Source: Cognatundibacterium crateris (lineage in GTDB: Bacteria; Pseudomonadota; Gammaproteobacteria; Burkholderiales; Burkholderiaceae_D). From it: a DNA stretch of 64,000 nucleotides. Position 1 is the first letter of the stretch. The number at the start of each line of letters is the position of its first letter. The stretch is taken from positions 186,001-250,000 of the forward strand of contig NZ_JAABOS010000002.1 in the NCBI RefSeq assembly GCF_010078235.1. Direction: 5' to 3'. Below, one piece after another: positions 1 to 9,746 of the stretch. The position numbers and the translations under genes were made by a program. The notes below the pieces were generated by a model. The model did not search any database. It was not told where the DNA came from and saw only the letters and a list, made by a program, of their open reading frames with translations.

Positions 1-12
1 TGGAAAAAATGA

Positions 13-924
13 CTATTTTTTGCGTGGCAAATCAAAGCGTACGATGGATTCTCCTGCGGCGGTGCGGGTATTGACAGGTTTAAACGCATGTCCGTACACC
101 ACTTCTATGCTGAGCGCAATACGCCCATCTGCGCCGCGTTGTTTTTCCAGTAATGCCAACAGGCGCTGATAGCGTTGACGGCCAAACAAACCACGTTCAC
201 GGGTCGCCAGCGGATTGCCACCCAGCGCACGTACGTCCTGCAATAACTTATGCGGACTGTCGTAAGTCAGGGTCAGCTTTTCCATATCCATCACCGGGGT
301 AGAGAATCCGGCATTGACCAGCATATCGCCAAAATCATGCATATCGACGAAGGGCAAGGTATGTGGCCAACTATCGATTGCGGCAAATACATCGCGTAAC
401 TCGACGAAGGTATCTGGTCCGAAACAGGAAAACATCAGCAAACCTTCGGTTCTGAGCAGGCGGCGCCACTCGTTAAATACACGGTCGGGTTCAGGATGCC
501 AGTGCAGCGCCAGATTCGACCAGACCAGGTCCAGACTTTGTTGCGCCAGGCTGGTGGCGGCAAAATCTTCACACAGCAAACTGGCTTCAGGCGCGCCGCG
601 CAAAGCGACCGGCGTCCACTTTCCCAGCAATTTGCCGAATACGGTCCTGGCCTGCGCCTGTTGTTCCCTGACTTGTTGCAGCATGGCCTCAGAGCTATCC
701 ATGCCGCTCAGTTGTGCCTCAGGATAAAGTTTTTGCAATTCCTGCAAATCCGCGCCAGTGCCACAACCCGCGTCAAGTACATGCGCCGGACTGATACGCA
801 CCAGTTCCAGCTTGTCACGCATACGCGCAGCGATTTCACGTCGTAAAAAGTCCGATGCAGCTATTTTTGCAGGATCAGAGAACAGACGAGGGACCAGCTG
901 GAGATCAATGGGAGCGCTTTGCAT
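13..924 (-). CDS. bioC: Malonyl-[ACP] O-methyltransferase BioC
   Basis: This SAM-dependent methyltransferase (303 aa) probably methylates the free carboxyl of malonyl-ACP to start pimeloyl synthesis for biotin in the cytoplasm. SAM motif I, DAGCGTG, lies at residues 51-57. The acidic loop GMDSS and the post-motif WSNLALHW, typical of BioC, follow. It is longer than E. coli BioC (about 250 aa), which is usual in betaproteobacteria. It is divergent from comF across a 143-bp gap, and the bioC-comF-trmL order is common in Burkholderiales. No other bio gene is in the window, so the BioC role rests on sequence alone. A generic class I methyltransferase is the alternative. Confidence 0.85.
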   Translation of the reverse strand: MQSAPIDLQLVPRLFSDPAKIAASDFLRREIAARMRDKLELVRISPAHVLDAGCGTGADLQELQKLYPEAQLSGMDSSEAMLQQVREQQAQARTVFGKLLGKWTPVALRGAPEASLLCEDFAATSLAQQSLDLVWSNLALHWHPEPDRVFNEWRRLLRTEGLLMFSCFGPDTFVELRDVFAAIDSWPHTLPFVDMHDFGDMLVNAGFSTPVMDMEKLTLTYDSPHKLLQDVRALGGNPLATRERGLFGRQRYQRLLALLEKQRGADGRIALSIEVVYGHAFKPVNTRTAAGESIVRFDLPRKK

Positions 925-1067
925 AAGACGTAAAAAAAACAGTTCAGGGGTAGCTACGCGGCCACACCAGTCAACGAGCAGAGCACGAATGCTGGCTGTG
1001 TGGCGCAGAGAATCTGCTACAGTAAAGGCCAGAGTTTACACGCTTGTGTCATTAGCTGCTGATAAGC

Positions 1068-1808
1068 ATGAATACCCGTCTGCCACCCGTTCTGCAACGC
1101 GCCCTTACCGGACTGTCGCAAATCGCAGCCTGCAGTTGCCTGCTGTGCCGCCAGGCCAGCCCGGAAGCGGTATGCGCAGCCTGTCTGCAAAGTTCGCTGC
1201 CGCGCAGCGGCAAAGCCTGTCTGCAATGCGGGATCGCACTGAGCACAGACGATCAGCGCTGTGGCGCATGCCTGCAACATCCGCCTGCTTTCGATAACAC
1301 CATCTGCGCCACCGACTATCAGCCACCCCAGGATCAACTGGTACTGGCGCTGAAATTTGCGCATCAGTTGCCACTGGCCGCGCTGCTGGCGCGTGCTATC
1401 CGCGATGCGATACTGCGCCAGCCCGGCCTGGTTCTGCCGGATCTGATCTGCCCGGTTCCACTGAGTCCGCAGCGCTTGCAGGAACGTGGTTTTAATCAGG
1501 CACTGGAAATCGCACGTCCGCTGGCAGCCATGCTGGGCGTGCCCTGCCTGCCGTATGCGATACACAGAGTCAGGCATACCCAGCAACAGGCCATGCTGGC
1601 TACTGCCGACAGGCGCCGGAATATCGCCAAGGCCTTTAGTCCGGCGGCCGACTGTCTGACACAACTACAGGGCAGACATATCGCCATCGTGGATGATGTG
1701 ATTACCACTGGCATGACCTTGCATGAAATCGCTACAATGCTGAAACGCTATGGCGTCAGGCAAGTCAGCAATTATGTGTTTGCCCGCACACCGCCTCATT
1801 TTGAATAA
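1068..1808 (+). CDS. comF: ComF family phosphoribosyltransferase-like protein
   Basis: A ComF/GntX-family protein of 246 aa. The N-terminus has two Cys-x2-Cys pairs at residues 24/27 and 36/39 and another set at 51/54 and 65/68, a probable double zinc ribbon. The C-terminal half is a type I phosphoribosyltransferase fold with the PRPP-binding motif IVDDVITTG near residue 208. Family members take part in uptake of DNA during natural transformation, but the biochemical reaction is not established. The gene ends 8 bp before trmL and is probably co-transcribed with it. Confidence 0.85.
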   Translation: MNTRLPPVLQRALTGLSQIAACSCLLCRQASPEAVCAACLQSSLPRSGKACLQCGIALSTDDQRCGACLQHPPAFDNTICATDYQPPQDQLVLALKFAHQLPLAALLARAIRDAILRQPGLVLPDLICPVPLSPQRLQERGFNQALEIARPLAAMLGVPCLPYAIHRVRHTQQQAMLATADRRRNIAKAFSPAADCLTQLQGRHIAIVDDVITTGMTLHEIATMLKRYGVRQVSNYVFARTPPHFE

Positions 1809-1816
1809 GGAAGTCC

Positions 1817-2287
1817 ATGTTTCATGTCGTCCTGGTTGAACCAGAAATCCCTCCGAATACCGGCAATATTATCCGTCTGTGCGCCAATACCGGCGTCCAG
1901 CTGCATTTAATCGAACCCCTGGGTTTTCCGCTCGATGACAGCAAAATGAAGCGCGCGGGACTGGATTACCATGATTATGCAAGCATGAAAGTTCATAAAA
2001 ACTGGGAAGCTTTTCTGACACAGGAACAACCCGACCGCAGTCGCATGTTTGCCATGACTACCCATGGCTCAACCGGTTTTGCCAAGCTCGCCTTTGCACC
2101 TGGTGATTACTTTGTATTTGGTGCAGAGACCCGTGGTCTGGCACCGGAATTACGCAACTCTTTCCCGACCAGCCAGCGCATACGCCTGCCTATGCGCCCA
2201 GATAATCGCAGCCTGAATTTATCGAATACGGTTGCCGTTGTGGTGTATGAGGCTTGGCGCCAACATGATTTCGCCGGTGGTAGCTGA
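1817..2287 (+). CDS. trmL: tRNA (cytidine(34)-2'-O)-methyltransferase TrmL
   Basis: A small SPOUT-class methyltransferase (156 aa, the usual length) that 2'-O-methylates the wobble nucleotide of tRNA-Leu isoacceptors using SAM. The N-terminal motif EPEIPPNTGNIIRLCANTG (residues 8-26) and the C-terminal knot residues RSLNLSNTVAVVVYEAWRQ are diagnostic. It follows comF by 8 bp with an AGGAAG ribosome-binding site before the ATG. Confidence 0.92.
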   Translation: MFHVVLVEPEIPPNTGNIIRLCANTGVQLHLIEPLGFPLDDSKMKRAGLDYHDYASMKVHKNWEAFLTQEQPDRSRMFAMTTHGSTGFAKLAFAPGDYFVFGAETRGLAPELRNSFPTSQRIRLPMRPDNRSLNLSNTVAVVVYEAWRQHDFAGGS

Positions 2288-2372
2288 AGCACGACAATTC
2301 ACTTTTACTAAAAAGTTGATTTAAGACACAATATTGCATTACGTCTATACGGCGCAAACCGGACAAGAGTCT

Positions 2373-5138
2373 ATGCAATTGAGCAGAGTCGGCCTTTGGA
2401 GATGGTATCCCAACACCAGAGAAATGCACTGGTCAGCAGGCATGTGCGCGCTCGCAGGACTCCCGCACCAGACCTCCCGCTTATCTTTCAACGAAGTCGC
2501 CAGCTTGCTCACCTCAGCATCTGCACTAGGCTGGGAGCAGGCTTTACAGCAGATGCTGGCACAGCAAACCGGGCTGGAATGTCAGCTCAGCCTGCGCTCG
2601 GCGCAGCAGCCAGGCTGTGTGCGCGTGGTCGCCGAAGTGTTACAGGGTGATGCTCATGTCATAGAAGGTAGCGCAGAATGGCTGCCTGACAACCAGACCA
2701 GCCACCCTGAGCAGCTGTTACATGCGCTGCCGATAGGCATACTCGAAGTCAATGCTGAAGGCGGTGTACTGTTTATCAATCAGACGCTGCAACAATGGCT
2801 GGGCATTTCAGGCGCAAAGCTGCAAGACCTGCCCATGAGCGAATTGTTTGACACAGTCAATGCCCGTCTGTTGGACGGACTGTTAGATGCAGCAATGACT
2901 GGCAGCACACAACCAAATATCACTTTGCAGTTACAGCAGCGGCGCGAGCTGGCCGTCGGATGTCAGGAGTCGACCACAGCGCTGACCGGCAGACGCAGCT
3001 GGTACCTGATCATGCACGATGTCACCGTATATGCCGAACTGACGCAGCAGCTCAGGCAAAGCGAGGAACGCTGGCAACTGGCCCTGGAAAGTTCAGGCGA
3101 CGGGGTGTGGGACTGGTATCCGCAAACCGGCATAGAAATTCTGTCCGACCGTTTGAAAGCTATTTATGGCTACGAACCGAATGAAATCGAGGATTTATCC
3201 GATGAGCTGGACCGGCGCACCCATCCGGATGATCTGGAGCAGATGCAAGCTGACCGGCAAGCACACTTTGACGGTCTGACACCGACCTACATCAATGAAC
3301 ACCGGGTACAGTGCAAAGATGGGCGCTGGAAATGGATACTCACGCGCGGTACCGTGATTGAGCGCGATGCCCAGGGCGATCCAGTCAGGGTAGTCGGCAC
3401 CCATACCGATATTTCAGAACGCAAGCAAGCCGAAGCTGATGTACGCGACAGCGAGGAACGCCTGCGCATGGCCTTGTCAGCAACGCATCAGGGCTTATAC
3501 GATCTGAACGTAAAGACCGGTACGGCGATCGTCAATGACGACTATGCCTTAATGCTGGGCTATCCGCTGGAACAGTTTTCTGAAAACCGGCAAAACTGGT
3601 TACGCCGCTTACACCCGGAAGATCTGGCGCCGTCTGAACGCGCGTTCCGCGATTACATCAATGGTAAGGCGCAGGAATACCGTGCTGAGTTCCGGCAAAA
3701 ACACGCGAATGGCAGCTGGGTCTGGATTTTATCGGTAGGTGCGCTGGTCGAATGGGATGATCAGGGGAATCCCTTGCGCATGCTTGGAACGGTACTCGAT
3801 ATCACGGCGCGTAAGCAATCGGAAGCCATCATCTGGCAGCAAGCCAATATCGACCCGCTCACTGGCTTACCTAACCGCCGTATGTTTTACGACAGACTGG
3901 AGCAAAACCTGCGCCAAAGCAAGCGGCGCAACAGCTTGCTGGCCGTGCTGTTCATCGATCTGGATTTTTTCAAGGAAGTCAACGATACACTCGGACATGC
4001 AACCGGTGACAGCCTGCTGGTGGAAGCGGCTAAGCGCCTGCGCCTGTGCGTGCGCGAAACCGATACCGTGGCACGTCTGGGTGGTGATGAATTCACGGTG
4101 TCATTGCCAGACCAGAGCGATACCGTGCAGGTCGAGCAAATAGCGCGCAAAATCATCGAACAACTCGCCTCCCCCTTCCATGTGGCCGGTGAAGAAATTT
4201 ATTTATCGGCCAGCATAGGCATCACACTGTATCCGCGCGATGCTGACAATCTGGCCGATCTGATCAAGCATGCGGATCAGGCCATGTATGCCGCCAAAGC
4301 CGCGGGCCGCAACCGCTTCAGCTATTTCACACCGAATCTGCAAACTGCGGCGTTAGCAAGATTACGCCTCAATAATGAATTACGCAGCGCCATCAGTGAC
4401 AAGCAATTACAAGTCTACTTCCAGCCTATCGTAGAAACTGAAAGCGGCATCATACGCAAAGCCGAAGCACTGATACGCTGGTACCACCCACAGAAGGGCT
4501 GGATCAGCCCGCTGGAATTCATCCCTATCGCTGAAAGCAGCGGCCAGATCCATGCGATAGGCGAACTGGTTTTTCTGGAAGCGGTACGCTGGGTCAGCCA
4601 GTGGCGCAAAACCATACACCCTGACTTCCAGATCAGTATCAATCAGTCACCGGTGGAATTCCAGAATGAGAACAGCCCTTACTCCAGCTGGATCGCCTAT
4701 CTGGAGCAGCAGGGTTTGCCGGGCCAGGCGATCAATATCGAGATCACTGAAGGCCTGTTGCTGGATGCAGATAACAAAGTTGCCTCACACCTCATCGGCT
4801 TTCGCGATGCAGGCATACAGGTAGCGATAGATGATTTTGGCACCGGCTATTCTGCGCTGTCTTATCTGAAAAAATTCGATATCGACTATCTGAAAATCGA
4901 TCAGTCCTTTGTACGCAATCTGCGCGATAACAGCAGCGATATGGCCTTGTGTGAAGCGATCATTATGATGGCGCACAAACTAGGCTTACAGGTGGTAGCG
5001 GAAGGGGTGGAAAACGCAGAACAGGAACAGTTACTGCGCAGCGCGAAATGTGATTTTGTGCAGGGTTATCTGTACTCCAAACCACTGTCCGCCAGCGATT
5101 TCGACCACTTCCTGCTGCAAGCTGCCAGCAAGTTGTGA
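2373..5138 (+). CDS. PAS-PAS-PAS-GGDEF-EAL cyclic di-GMP signalling protein
   Basis: A multidomain c-di-GMP enzyme of about 921 aa. It has no predicted membrane segment, so it is probably cytosolic. A PAS-like N-terminus is followed by three PAS/PAC units (about residues 120-215, 235-355 and 360-485), the last two ending in the PAC signature ISERKQ/ITARKQ. The GGDEF active site is intact (GGDEF), with an RETD inhibitory I-site five residues upstream. The EAL domain keeps EALIRW, DDFGTGYSAL and a KID motif. Both cyclase and phosphodiesterase activity are therefore possible. I chose ATG 2373, preceded by ACAAGAG. An in-frame TTG at 2334 has no ribosome-binding site and would add 13 residues. 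No dedicated partner is adjacent. Confidence 0.92.
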   Translation: MQLSRVGLWRWYPNTREMHWSAGMCALAGLPHQTSRLSFNEVASLLTSASALGWEQALQQMLAQQTGLECQLSLRSAQQPGCVRVVAEVLQGDAHVIEGSAEWLPDNQTSHPEQLLHALPIGILEVNAEGGVLFINQTLQQWLGISGAKLQDLPMSELFDTVNARLLDGLLDAAMTGSTQPNITLQLQQRRELAVGCQESTTALTGRRSWYLIMHDVTVYAELTQQLRQSEERWQLALESSGDGVWDWYPQTGIEILSDRLKAIYGYEPNEIEDLSDELDRRTHPDDLEQMQADRQAHFDGLTPTYINEHRVQCKDGRWKWILTRGTVIERDAQGDPVRVVGTHTDISERKQAEADVRDSEERLRMALSATHQGLYDLNVKTGTAIVNDDYALMLGYPLEQFSENRQNWLRRLHPEDLAPSERAFRDYINGKAQEYRAEFRQKHANGSWVWILSVGALVEWDDQGNPLRMLGTVLDITARKQSEAIIWQQANIDPLTGLPNRRMFYDRLEQNLRQSKRRNSLLAVLFIDLDFFKEVNDTLGHATGDSLLVEAAKRLRLCVRETDTVARLGGDEFTVSLPDQSDTVQVEQIARKIIEQLASPFHVAGEEIYLSASIGITLYPRDADNLADLIKHADQAMYAAKAAGRNRFSYFTPNLQTAALARLRLNNELRSAISDKQLQVYFQPIVETESGIIRKAEALIRWYHPQKGWISPLEFIPIAESSGQIHAIGELVFLEAVRWVSQWRKTIHPDFQISINQSPVEFQNENSPYSSWIAYLEQQGLPGQAINIEITEGLLLDADNKVASHLIGFRDAGIQVAIDDFGTGYSALSYLKKFDIDYLKIDQSFVRNLRDNSSDMALCEAIIMMAHKLGLQVVAEGVENAEQEQLLRSAKCDFVQGYLYSKPLSASDFDHFLLQAASKL

Positions 5139-5161
5139 GCTGGCAGTGATGAAGCTATGGC

Positions 5162-5653
5162 TTAGGCGTCTGCTGCTGAAGTTGCACGCACCTTGGCGAG
5201 CAATTTACTGGTCGAGCGGTCATGCTCAAAATCGATTGCGGCAACCTGACCGCCATAGGCCAGCACCGCCTGCCCTTCGGGAATCGCACGCATGTCATAG
5301 TCACCGCCTTTGACATAGATGTCCGGATGCGCTGCAATGACCGCCTCTAAGGCAGTATCTTCTTCGAATTCAACCACCAGACTGACCGCTTCCAGTGCGG
5401 CCAGCACGGCCATGCGATCAGCCGCTGTGTTGACTGGCCGGTCATCACCTTTACCCAAACGCCGCACCGAAGCATCGGTATTCACCGCAACCACCAGCGA
5501 AGCCCCAAGCGCCCTGGCCTGCGCCAGATAGGTGACATGGCCACGGTGCAGAATATCGAATACGCCATTGGTCATCACCACTGGTTTTGCCAAGGCAGCG
5601 ACACGTGATGCGAGTTGTGCGCGGGAACAGACTTTGTCTTCGAAGGAGGCCAT
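5162..5653 (-). CDS. rfaE2: D-glycero-beta-D-manno-heptose 1-phosphate adenylyltransferase
   Basis: A nucleotidyltransferase of the cytidylyltransferase superfamily (163 aa), corresponding to the C-terminal half of E. coli HldE. It transfers AMP from ATP to heptose 1-phosphate to make ADP-heptose for the LPS inner core. The nucleotide-binding HxGH motif is HRGH at residues 36-39, after TNGVFDILH. The loop VKGGDYD and the C-terminal STSKLLAKV are family hallmarks. It is a stand-alone enzyme, as in many betaproteobacteria where the kinase half (rfaE1/hldA) is a separate gene. It is convergent with the PAS-GGDEF-EAL gene, 23 bp apart. Confidence 0.88.
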   Translation of the reverse strand: MASFEDKVCSRAQLASRVAALAKPVVMTNGVFDILHRGHVTYLAQARALGASLVVAVNTDASVRRLGKGDDRPVNTAADRMAVLAALEAVSLVVEFEEDTALEAVIAAHPDIYVKGGDYDMRAIPEGQAVLAYGGQVAAIDFEHDRSTSKLLAKVRATSAADA

Positions 5654-5734
5654 AAAGCGTGCAAAAGGAAAAGGAGCAGAACGCGTATTTTACACGCTCT
5701 GCTCCCTGCAGTCGCCGTCTCAGCCCGGATAGCT

Positions 5735-6676
5735 TTAGCCTGGATCGGCCTGACTGGCTTCGCTCAACACGCGGTGAATTTCTTCCTTGCTCAGTGCCGG
5801 TGCGAATTCGCGGATGAAGTCATAGGTGTAGCTACGCAAATATGCGCCACGGCGTACTGCCAGCCGCGTCACATTCGGTGTGAATAAATGCTTGCCATAC
5901 AGGGTACGCAAGCCCTGACCACGGCTGGCTTCCACCGCCATCGAGGCAACGATACCCACGCCCAGACCCAGGCTCACATACTGCTGAATCACGTCAGAAT
6001 CCATCGCGGTGAGTACGATATCTGCCTGCAAACCAGCCTGTTCAAATGCCGCATCAATGTGGCTGCGCCCCGTGAAACCACGGTCGTAAGTGATGATAGG
6101 ATATTTCGATAATTCTTCCAGCGTCAGCAGTGACTGATTCAGCAAAGGATGTCCATCCGGCACCACGATCATGTGATTCCATTCATAGCAGGCGAATGAA
6201 ACCAGGTCTTTGAATTGCGATAAACCTTCGGTTGCGATACCGATATCGGCTTTGCCTGAAATCACCCATTCCGCGATATGTTCCGGACTGCTTTGCTGTA
6301 AGGCGATACGTACATCCGGATAGGCCAGACGGAATTTTTGCACCACTTCCGGCAGCACATAACGCGCCTGGGTATGAGTGGTCGCTATCGACAACGTACC
6401 GCGGGTCTGATCGGAAAATTCATTGCCGGCTTTTTGCAGATTTTCGGCTTCGCGTAACAGCCTTTCGATGATAGGCAATATACCTTTACCCGGCTCGGTC
6501 AGACCAGTCAGGCGCTTGCCATTGCGTTCGAAAATATCGACACCCAGTTCCTCTTCCAGCTCGCGGATCTGGCGGCTCACACCAGGCTGGGAAGTAAACA
6601 GCACATTTGCGACTTCGGTCAGATTAAAGCCGCGCCGCGACGCCTCACGGATAGAACGTAATTGTTGGAAATTCAT
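5735..6676 (-). CDS. cysB: CysB-type LysR regulator of sulfur assimilation
   Basis: A LysR-family regulator of 313 aa, the standard CysB/Cbl length. The N-terminal winged HTH includes NLTEVANVLFTSQPGVSRQI (from residue 18). The effector-binding domain keeps the CysB-specific TTHTQARYVLP segment (about residues 100-110), whose Thr/Gln residues contact sulfate or acetylserine in characterised homologues. It lies directly downstream of cysA on the same strand, separated by a 67-bp inverted-repeat element. It probably activates the cysTWA and sbp genes here. Cbl, the sulfonate paralogue, is the alternative, but position favours CysB. Confidence 0.9.
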   Translation of the reverse strand: MNFQQLRSIREASRRGFNLTEVANVLFTSQPGVSRQIRELEEELGVDIFERNGKRLTGLTEPGKGILPIIERLLREAENLQKAGNEFSDQTRGTLSIATTHTQARYVLPEVVQKFRLAYPDVRIALQQSSPEHIAEWVISGKADIGIATEGLSQFKDLVSFACYEWNHMIVVPDGHPLLNQSLLTLEELSKYPIITYDRGFTGRSHIDAAFEQAGLQADIVLTAMDSDVIQQYVSLGLGVGIVASMAVEASRGQGLRTLYGKHLFTPNVTRLAVRRGAYLRSYTYDFIREFAPALSKEEIHRVLSEASQADPG

Positions 6677-6689
6677 AGTATCTTCCTAT

Positions 6690-6756
6690 CAGGACTTACG
6701 CAAAACCGCCCCGCAGCCTTAAGGCTCCTTGCCGGGACAATTTTTCGTGATTCCTT
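6690..6756. repeat. MITE-like inverted-repeat element, copy A (short)
   Basis: A 67-bp palindromic element with left end AGGACTTACGCAAAACCGCC and a degenerate right end TTTTTCGTGATTCCT. The interior holds CCTTAAGG and TTGCCGGGACAA. It belongs to the same family as the elements at 11430-11633, 25954-26057 and 44370-44473, with the middle deleted. It occupies nearly all of the gap between cysA and cysB. As RNA it would fold into a hairpin that could attenuate or process the transcript. Confidence 0.75.
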
Positions 6757-6762
6757 CCTTGT

Positions 6763-7827
6763 TTATTGTGAGTTGACAAAGACATGCAAACGGCGCGGAC
6801 GCAGTACCAGTGCCTCGCCAACTTTCAGATTCAAATGCTGATAGCGTTCGCTGGAAATCATGGCTTCCACCAGATCGCCATTGTCATCGCGTTCCAGTTC
6901 CAGCTGCGCCAGCGGACCTATGCTGTGTACCCGGCGCAATTGCACCACCAGACCTTCCGCACCCGGCGAATAACGGTCGATATCGAATTCATGCGGACGC
7001 ACATAGCCGGTACCGACTGCATCTTTGGTATCGGCATGGCCAGGTGCAGAGAATTGCACACCACCGGCATCCAAAATGCCTTCATGTACGCGGCCATGGA
7101 ACAAATTCACATTACCGAGGAAGCCATAGACGAAAGGCGTGGCCGGATGCTGATACACCTCAGCCGGTGCGCCGACCTGCTCGACCACACCATGATTCAT
7201 CAGCACGATCTGATCCGCGACTTCTAATGCCTCTTCCTGATCATGCGTGACAAAAATACTGGTCACATGTAATTCGTCATGCAAACGTCTTAACCAGCGC
7301 CGTAATTCTTTTCTGACCTTGGCATCGAGTGCACCAAAAGGCTCATCCAGCAACAGCACGCGTGGCTCGACTGCCAGTGCACGTGCCAGTGCGATACGCT
7401 GACGCTGACCACCGGATAACTGTGGCGGATAACGGTCAGCCAGCCAGTCCAGTTGCACCAGCTCCAGCAGGCGCGTGACTTTCTCGCGAATTTCAGTTTC
7501 TGATGGACGTACTGCACGCGGTTTGACCCGCAATCCGAACGCGATGTTTTCAAAAATCGTCATGTGTTTAAACAGCGCATAATGCTGAAACACAAAGCCC
7601 ACCTGACGTTCACGCACATGCTGCTGCGAAGCATCCTGCCCGTCCAGCAAGACCTGGCCACGATCCGCATATTCCAGACCCGCGATGATGCGTAGCAAAG
7701 TGGTTTTGCCACAGCCAGATGGTCCTAACAAAGCAGTTAATTCGCCATTTGGAAAATCCAGCGATACGTTATCGAGCGCGGTGAAGTTGCCGAAACGTTT
7801 GTGTAATTCTTTGACTGCGATACTCAT
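6763..7827 (-). CDS. cysA: Sulfate/thiosulfate ABC transporter ATPase CysA
   Basis: The ATP-binding subunit (354 aa) of the sulfate/thiosulfate importer. It has Walker [10 protein letters not shown] (residues 35-43), the signature [15 protein letters not shown], Walker [12 protein letters not shown] and switch [13 protein letters not shown]-terminal TOBE-like regulatory region of about 110 residues follows, as in other CysA proteins. It is the third gene of the cysT-cysW-cysA run, 21 bp after cysW, and works with the binding protein encoded at 11735-12763. Confidence 0.95.
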   Translation of the reverse strand: MSIAVKELHKRFGNFTALDNVSLDFPNGELTALLGPSGCGKTTLLRIIAGLEYADRGQVLLDGQDASQQHVRERQVGFVFQHYALFKHMTIFENIAFGLRVKPRAVRPSETEIREKVTRLLELVQLDWLADRYPPQLSGGQRQRIALARALAVEPRVLLLDEPFGALDAKVRKELRRWLRRLHDELHVTSIFVTHDQEEALEVADQIVLMNHGVVEQVGAPAEVYQHPATPFVYGFLGNVNLFHGRVHEGILDAGGVQFSAPGHADTKDAVGTGYVRPHEFDIDRYSPGAEGLVVQLRRVHSIGPLAQLELERDDNGDLVEAMISSERYQHLNLKVGEALVLRPRRLHVFVNSQ

Positions 7828-7848
7828 GCTCTTTTACTCCTGCCTGAA

Positions 7849-8754
7849 TTAAGCGGCTTGATCGGCCTGATGACGACGCTGTTCATGACTGCGCCATTCC
7901 ACAAGGGTCTTCAAAGCCAGTGTCAGCAACGCCAGCAAAGTCAGCAAGGAAGCGACTGCAAACGCGGCAACAAAGTTGTACTCGTTGTATAAAATTTCGA
8001 CTTGTAAGGGCATGGTATTGGTCTCACCACGGATATGTCCGGACACTACCGACACCGCGCCGAATTCACCCATGGCACGTGCATTACACAAGATCACGCC
8101 ATACAGCAGACCCCATTTAATATTGGGCAAAGTCACATGCCAGAAAGTTTGCCAACCGGAGGCACCGAGTACCAGCGCGGCCTCTTCCTCTTCACTGCCT
8201 TGCGCCTGCATCAGCGGGATCAGCTCACGCGCAACAAACGGAAAAGTGACAAAAATCGTAGCCAGCACGATGCCCGGCACCGCGAACAGAATTTTGATGT
8301 CGTGTTCACGCAGCCACTCGCCAAACCAGCCCTGGGCACCGAATAACAGTACGTAGATCAGACCGGAAATCACTGGTGACACCGAAAACGGTAAGTCGAT
8401 CAGCGTCAGCAAGATGCTTTTGCCACGGAATTCAAACTTTGCAATGGTCCAGGCAGCAGCCACCCCAAACACCAGATTCAGCGGCACCGCAATGCCGGCC
8501 GCGATCAGGGTCAGCCGTATCGCCGACAAGGCATCCGGTTCCAGGATCGCGTCCAGATACAGGCGCCAGCCTTTCTTGAGCGCTTCAGCAAAAACGGCAG
8601 CCAGCGGAACAAACAAAAATAAAGTCAGGAAGCCCAGTGCAGTCAGCGTCAGCGCGATCCGTATCCAGCGTGCCTCGGTAGTGGCAGTTGGCTGAATCGC
8701 AGGTTCTGCACGGCGCGCAACAGGGTTTTGCAGATGGCTCACAGTCGCACTCAT
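7849..8754 (-). CDS. cysW: Sulfate ABC transporter permease CysW
   Basis: An inner-membrane permease (301 aa) with about six hydrophobic helices. The cytoplasmic EAA-type loop ([20 protein letters not shown], about residues 190-209) contacts CysA. The stretch [20 protein letters not shown] is typical of CysW. The start overlaps the cysT stop by 4 bp, showing translational coupling. A variable polar N-terminus of about 30 residues precedes the first helix. Confidence 0.95.
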   Translation of the reverse strand: MSATVSHLQNPVARRAEPAIQPTATTEARWIRIALTLTALGFLTLFLFVPLAAVFAEALKKGWRLYLDAILEPDALSAIRLTLIAAGIAVPLNLVFGVAAAWTIAKFEFRGKSILLTLIDLPFSVSPVISGLIYVLLFGAQGWFGEWLREHDIKILFAVPGIVLATIFVTFPFVARELIPLMQAQGSEEEEAALVLGASGWQTFWHVTLPNIKWGLLYGVILCNARAMGEFGAVSVVSGHIRGETNTMPLQVEILYNEYNFVAAFAVASLLTLLALLTLALKTLVEWRSHEQRRHQADQAA

Positions 8755-9611
8755 TCTTCTCTCCCGGCATGCTGACGGCGACGCGTCCAGGCTTGTAAGG
8801 CATTAATCGTCAATAACATCACAAAAGACAGCAGCAACATCACCACAGCAATCGCGGTAGCACCTGCGTAGTCATACTGTTCGAGCTTGGTGATCATAAA
8901 CAGCGGTGTAATTTCCGACACCATGGGCATATTGCCAGCGATGAAAATCACAGAACCGTATTCACCGGTAGCTCTGGCAAATGCCAGTGCAAAACCGGTC
9001 AGCAAGGCTGGCAAAATCGTCGGGAAAATCACTCTGGCAAAGGTCTGCCAGTGACTCGCACCCAGACTCAGGGCAGCTTCTTCTAATTCTTTTTCTGCTT
9101 CTTCCAGCACCGGCTGTACAGTGCGCACGACGAATGGCAAGCCGATAAAGGTCAGCGCCACCAGCACACCCAGCGGGGTAAATGCCACCTTGATGCCTAA
9201 CGGCGTGAGCAGCTTACCGATCCAGCCATTCGGCGCATACAAGGTTGCCAGCGTGATGCCAGCCACTGCCGTCGGCAAAGCGAACGGCAAATCGACCAGG
9301 GCATCGATAAAGCGCTTACCCGGAAACGAATAGCGCACAAGCACCCAGGCCACAATGCCGCCAAACACCACATTGATCAGCGCTGCCAGGAAAGATGCGC
9401 CAAAGGTCAGCCGATAAGACGCCAGCACGCGATCCGACGTCACGGTATTGACGAAATCCGCCCAGCTCATGGTAAAAGTTTTGAGAAACACCGCGGAAAG
9501 CGGGATCAGGACGATCAGTCCGAGGTAAAACAGGGTAAATCCCAGAGACAGATGAAACCCTGGGATGACCCGCTTTCCTCTGGCCTGCGTACTCAATGCC
9601 AGGAATGCCAT
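8751..9611 (-). CDS. cysT: Sulfate ABC transporter permease CysT (CysU)
   Basis: The partner permease (286 aa) of CysW in the sulfate/thiosulfate importer. It has six or so membrane helices and an EAA loop around [19 protein letters not shown]. The motif [15 protein letters not shown] near residue 220 is diagnostic. It is the first gene of the cysTWA operon. The 135-bp upstream gap contains an AT-rich palindrome and a motif also present upstream of the sulfate-binding-protein gene, the likely CysB target. Confidence 0.95.
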   Translation of the reverse strand: MAFLALSTQARGKRVIPGFHLSLGFTLFYLGLIVLIPLSAVFLKTFTMSWADFVNTVTSDRVLASYRLTFGASFLAALINVVFGGIVAWVLVRYSFPGKRFIDALVDLPFALPTAVAGITLATLYAPNGWIGKLLTPLGIKVAFTPLGVLVALTFIGLPFVVRTVQPVLEEAEKELEEAALSLGASHWQTFARVIFPTILPALLTGFALAFARATGEYGSVIFIAGNMPMVSEITPLFMITKLEQYDYAGATAIAVVMLLLSFVMLLTINALQAWTRRRQHAGREE

Positions 9612-9661
9612 AGTCAGCCTTTATTACTGATTTAACTAAAGATGACGAATCTTGGCAGTAA

Positions 9662-9695
9662 TTTCATATATGAAAAACGAATTTTTTGTTATTTC
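9662..9695 (-). promoter_or_regulatory. Candidate CysB box upstream of cysT
   Basis: The 14-bp perfect palindrome TTTCATATATGAAA (9662-9675) lies 50-65 bp upstream of the cysT start. It overlaps an AT-rich motif at 9666-9695 that resembles 12828-12858 upstream of the sulfate-binding-protein gene. The two share ATATAT..GAAAAC followed by a T-run and TG. A site shared by two sulfate-uptake genes next to cysB suggests CysB binding. That is inference. Confidence 0.4.
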
Positions 9696-9746
9696 TTTAG
9701 ACTAATAATGCATAAGCCCGTTTTTGAGCGAGCTGCCTCTGCATCC

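Noticed and set aside
1017-1664. 215-codon frame antisense to comF
   Set aside because: comF has clear zinc and PRPP motifs on the + strand, so this frame is a shadow.
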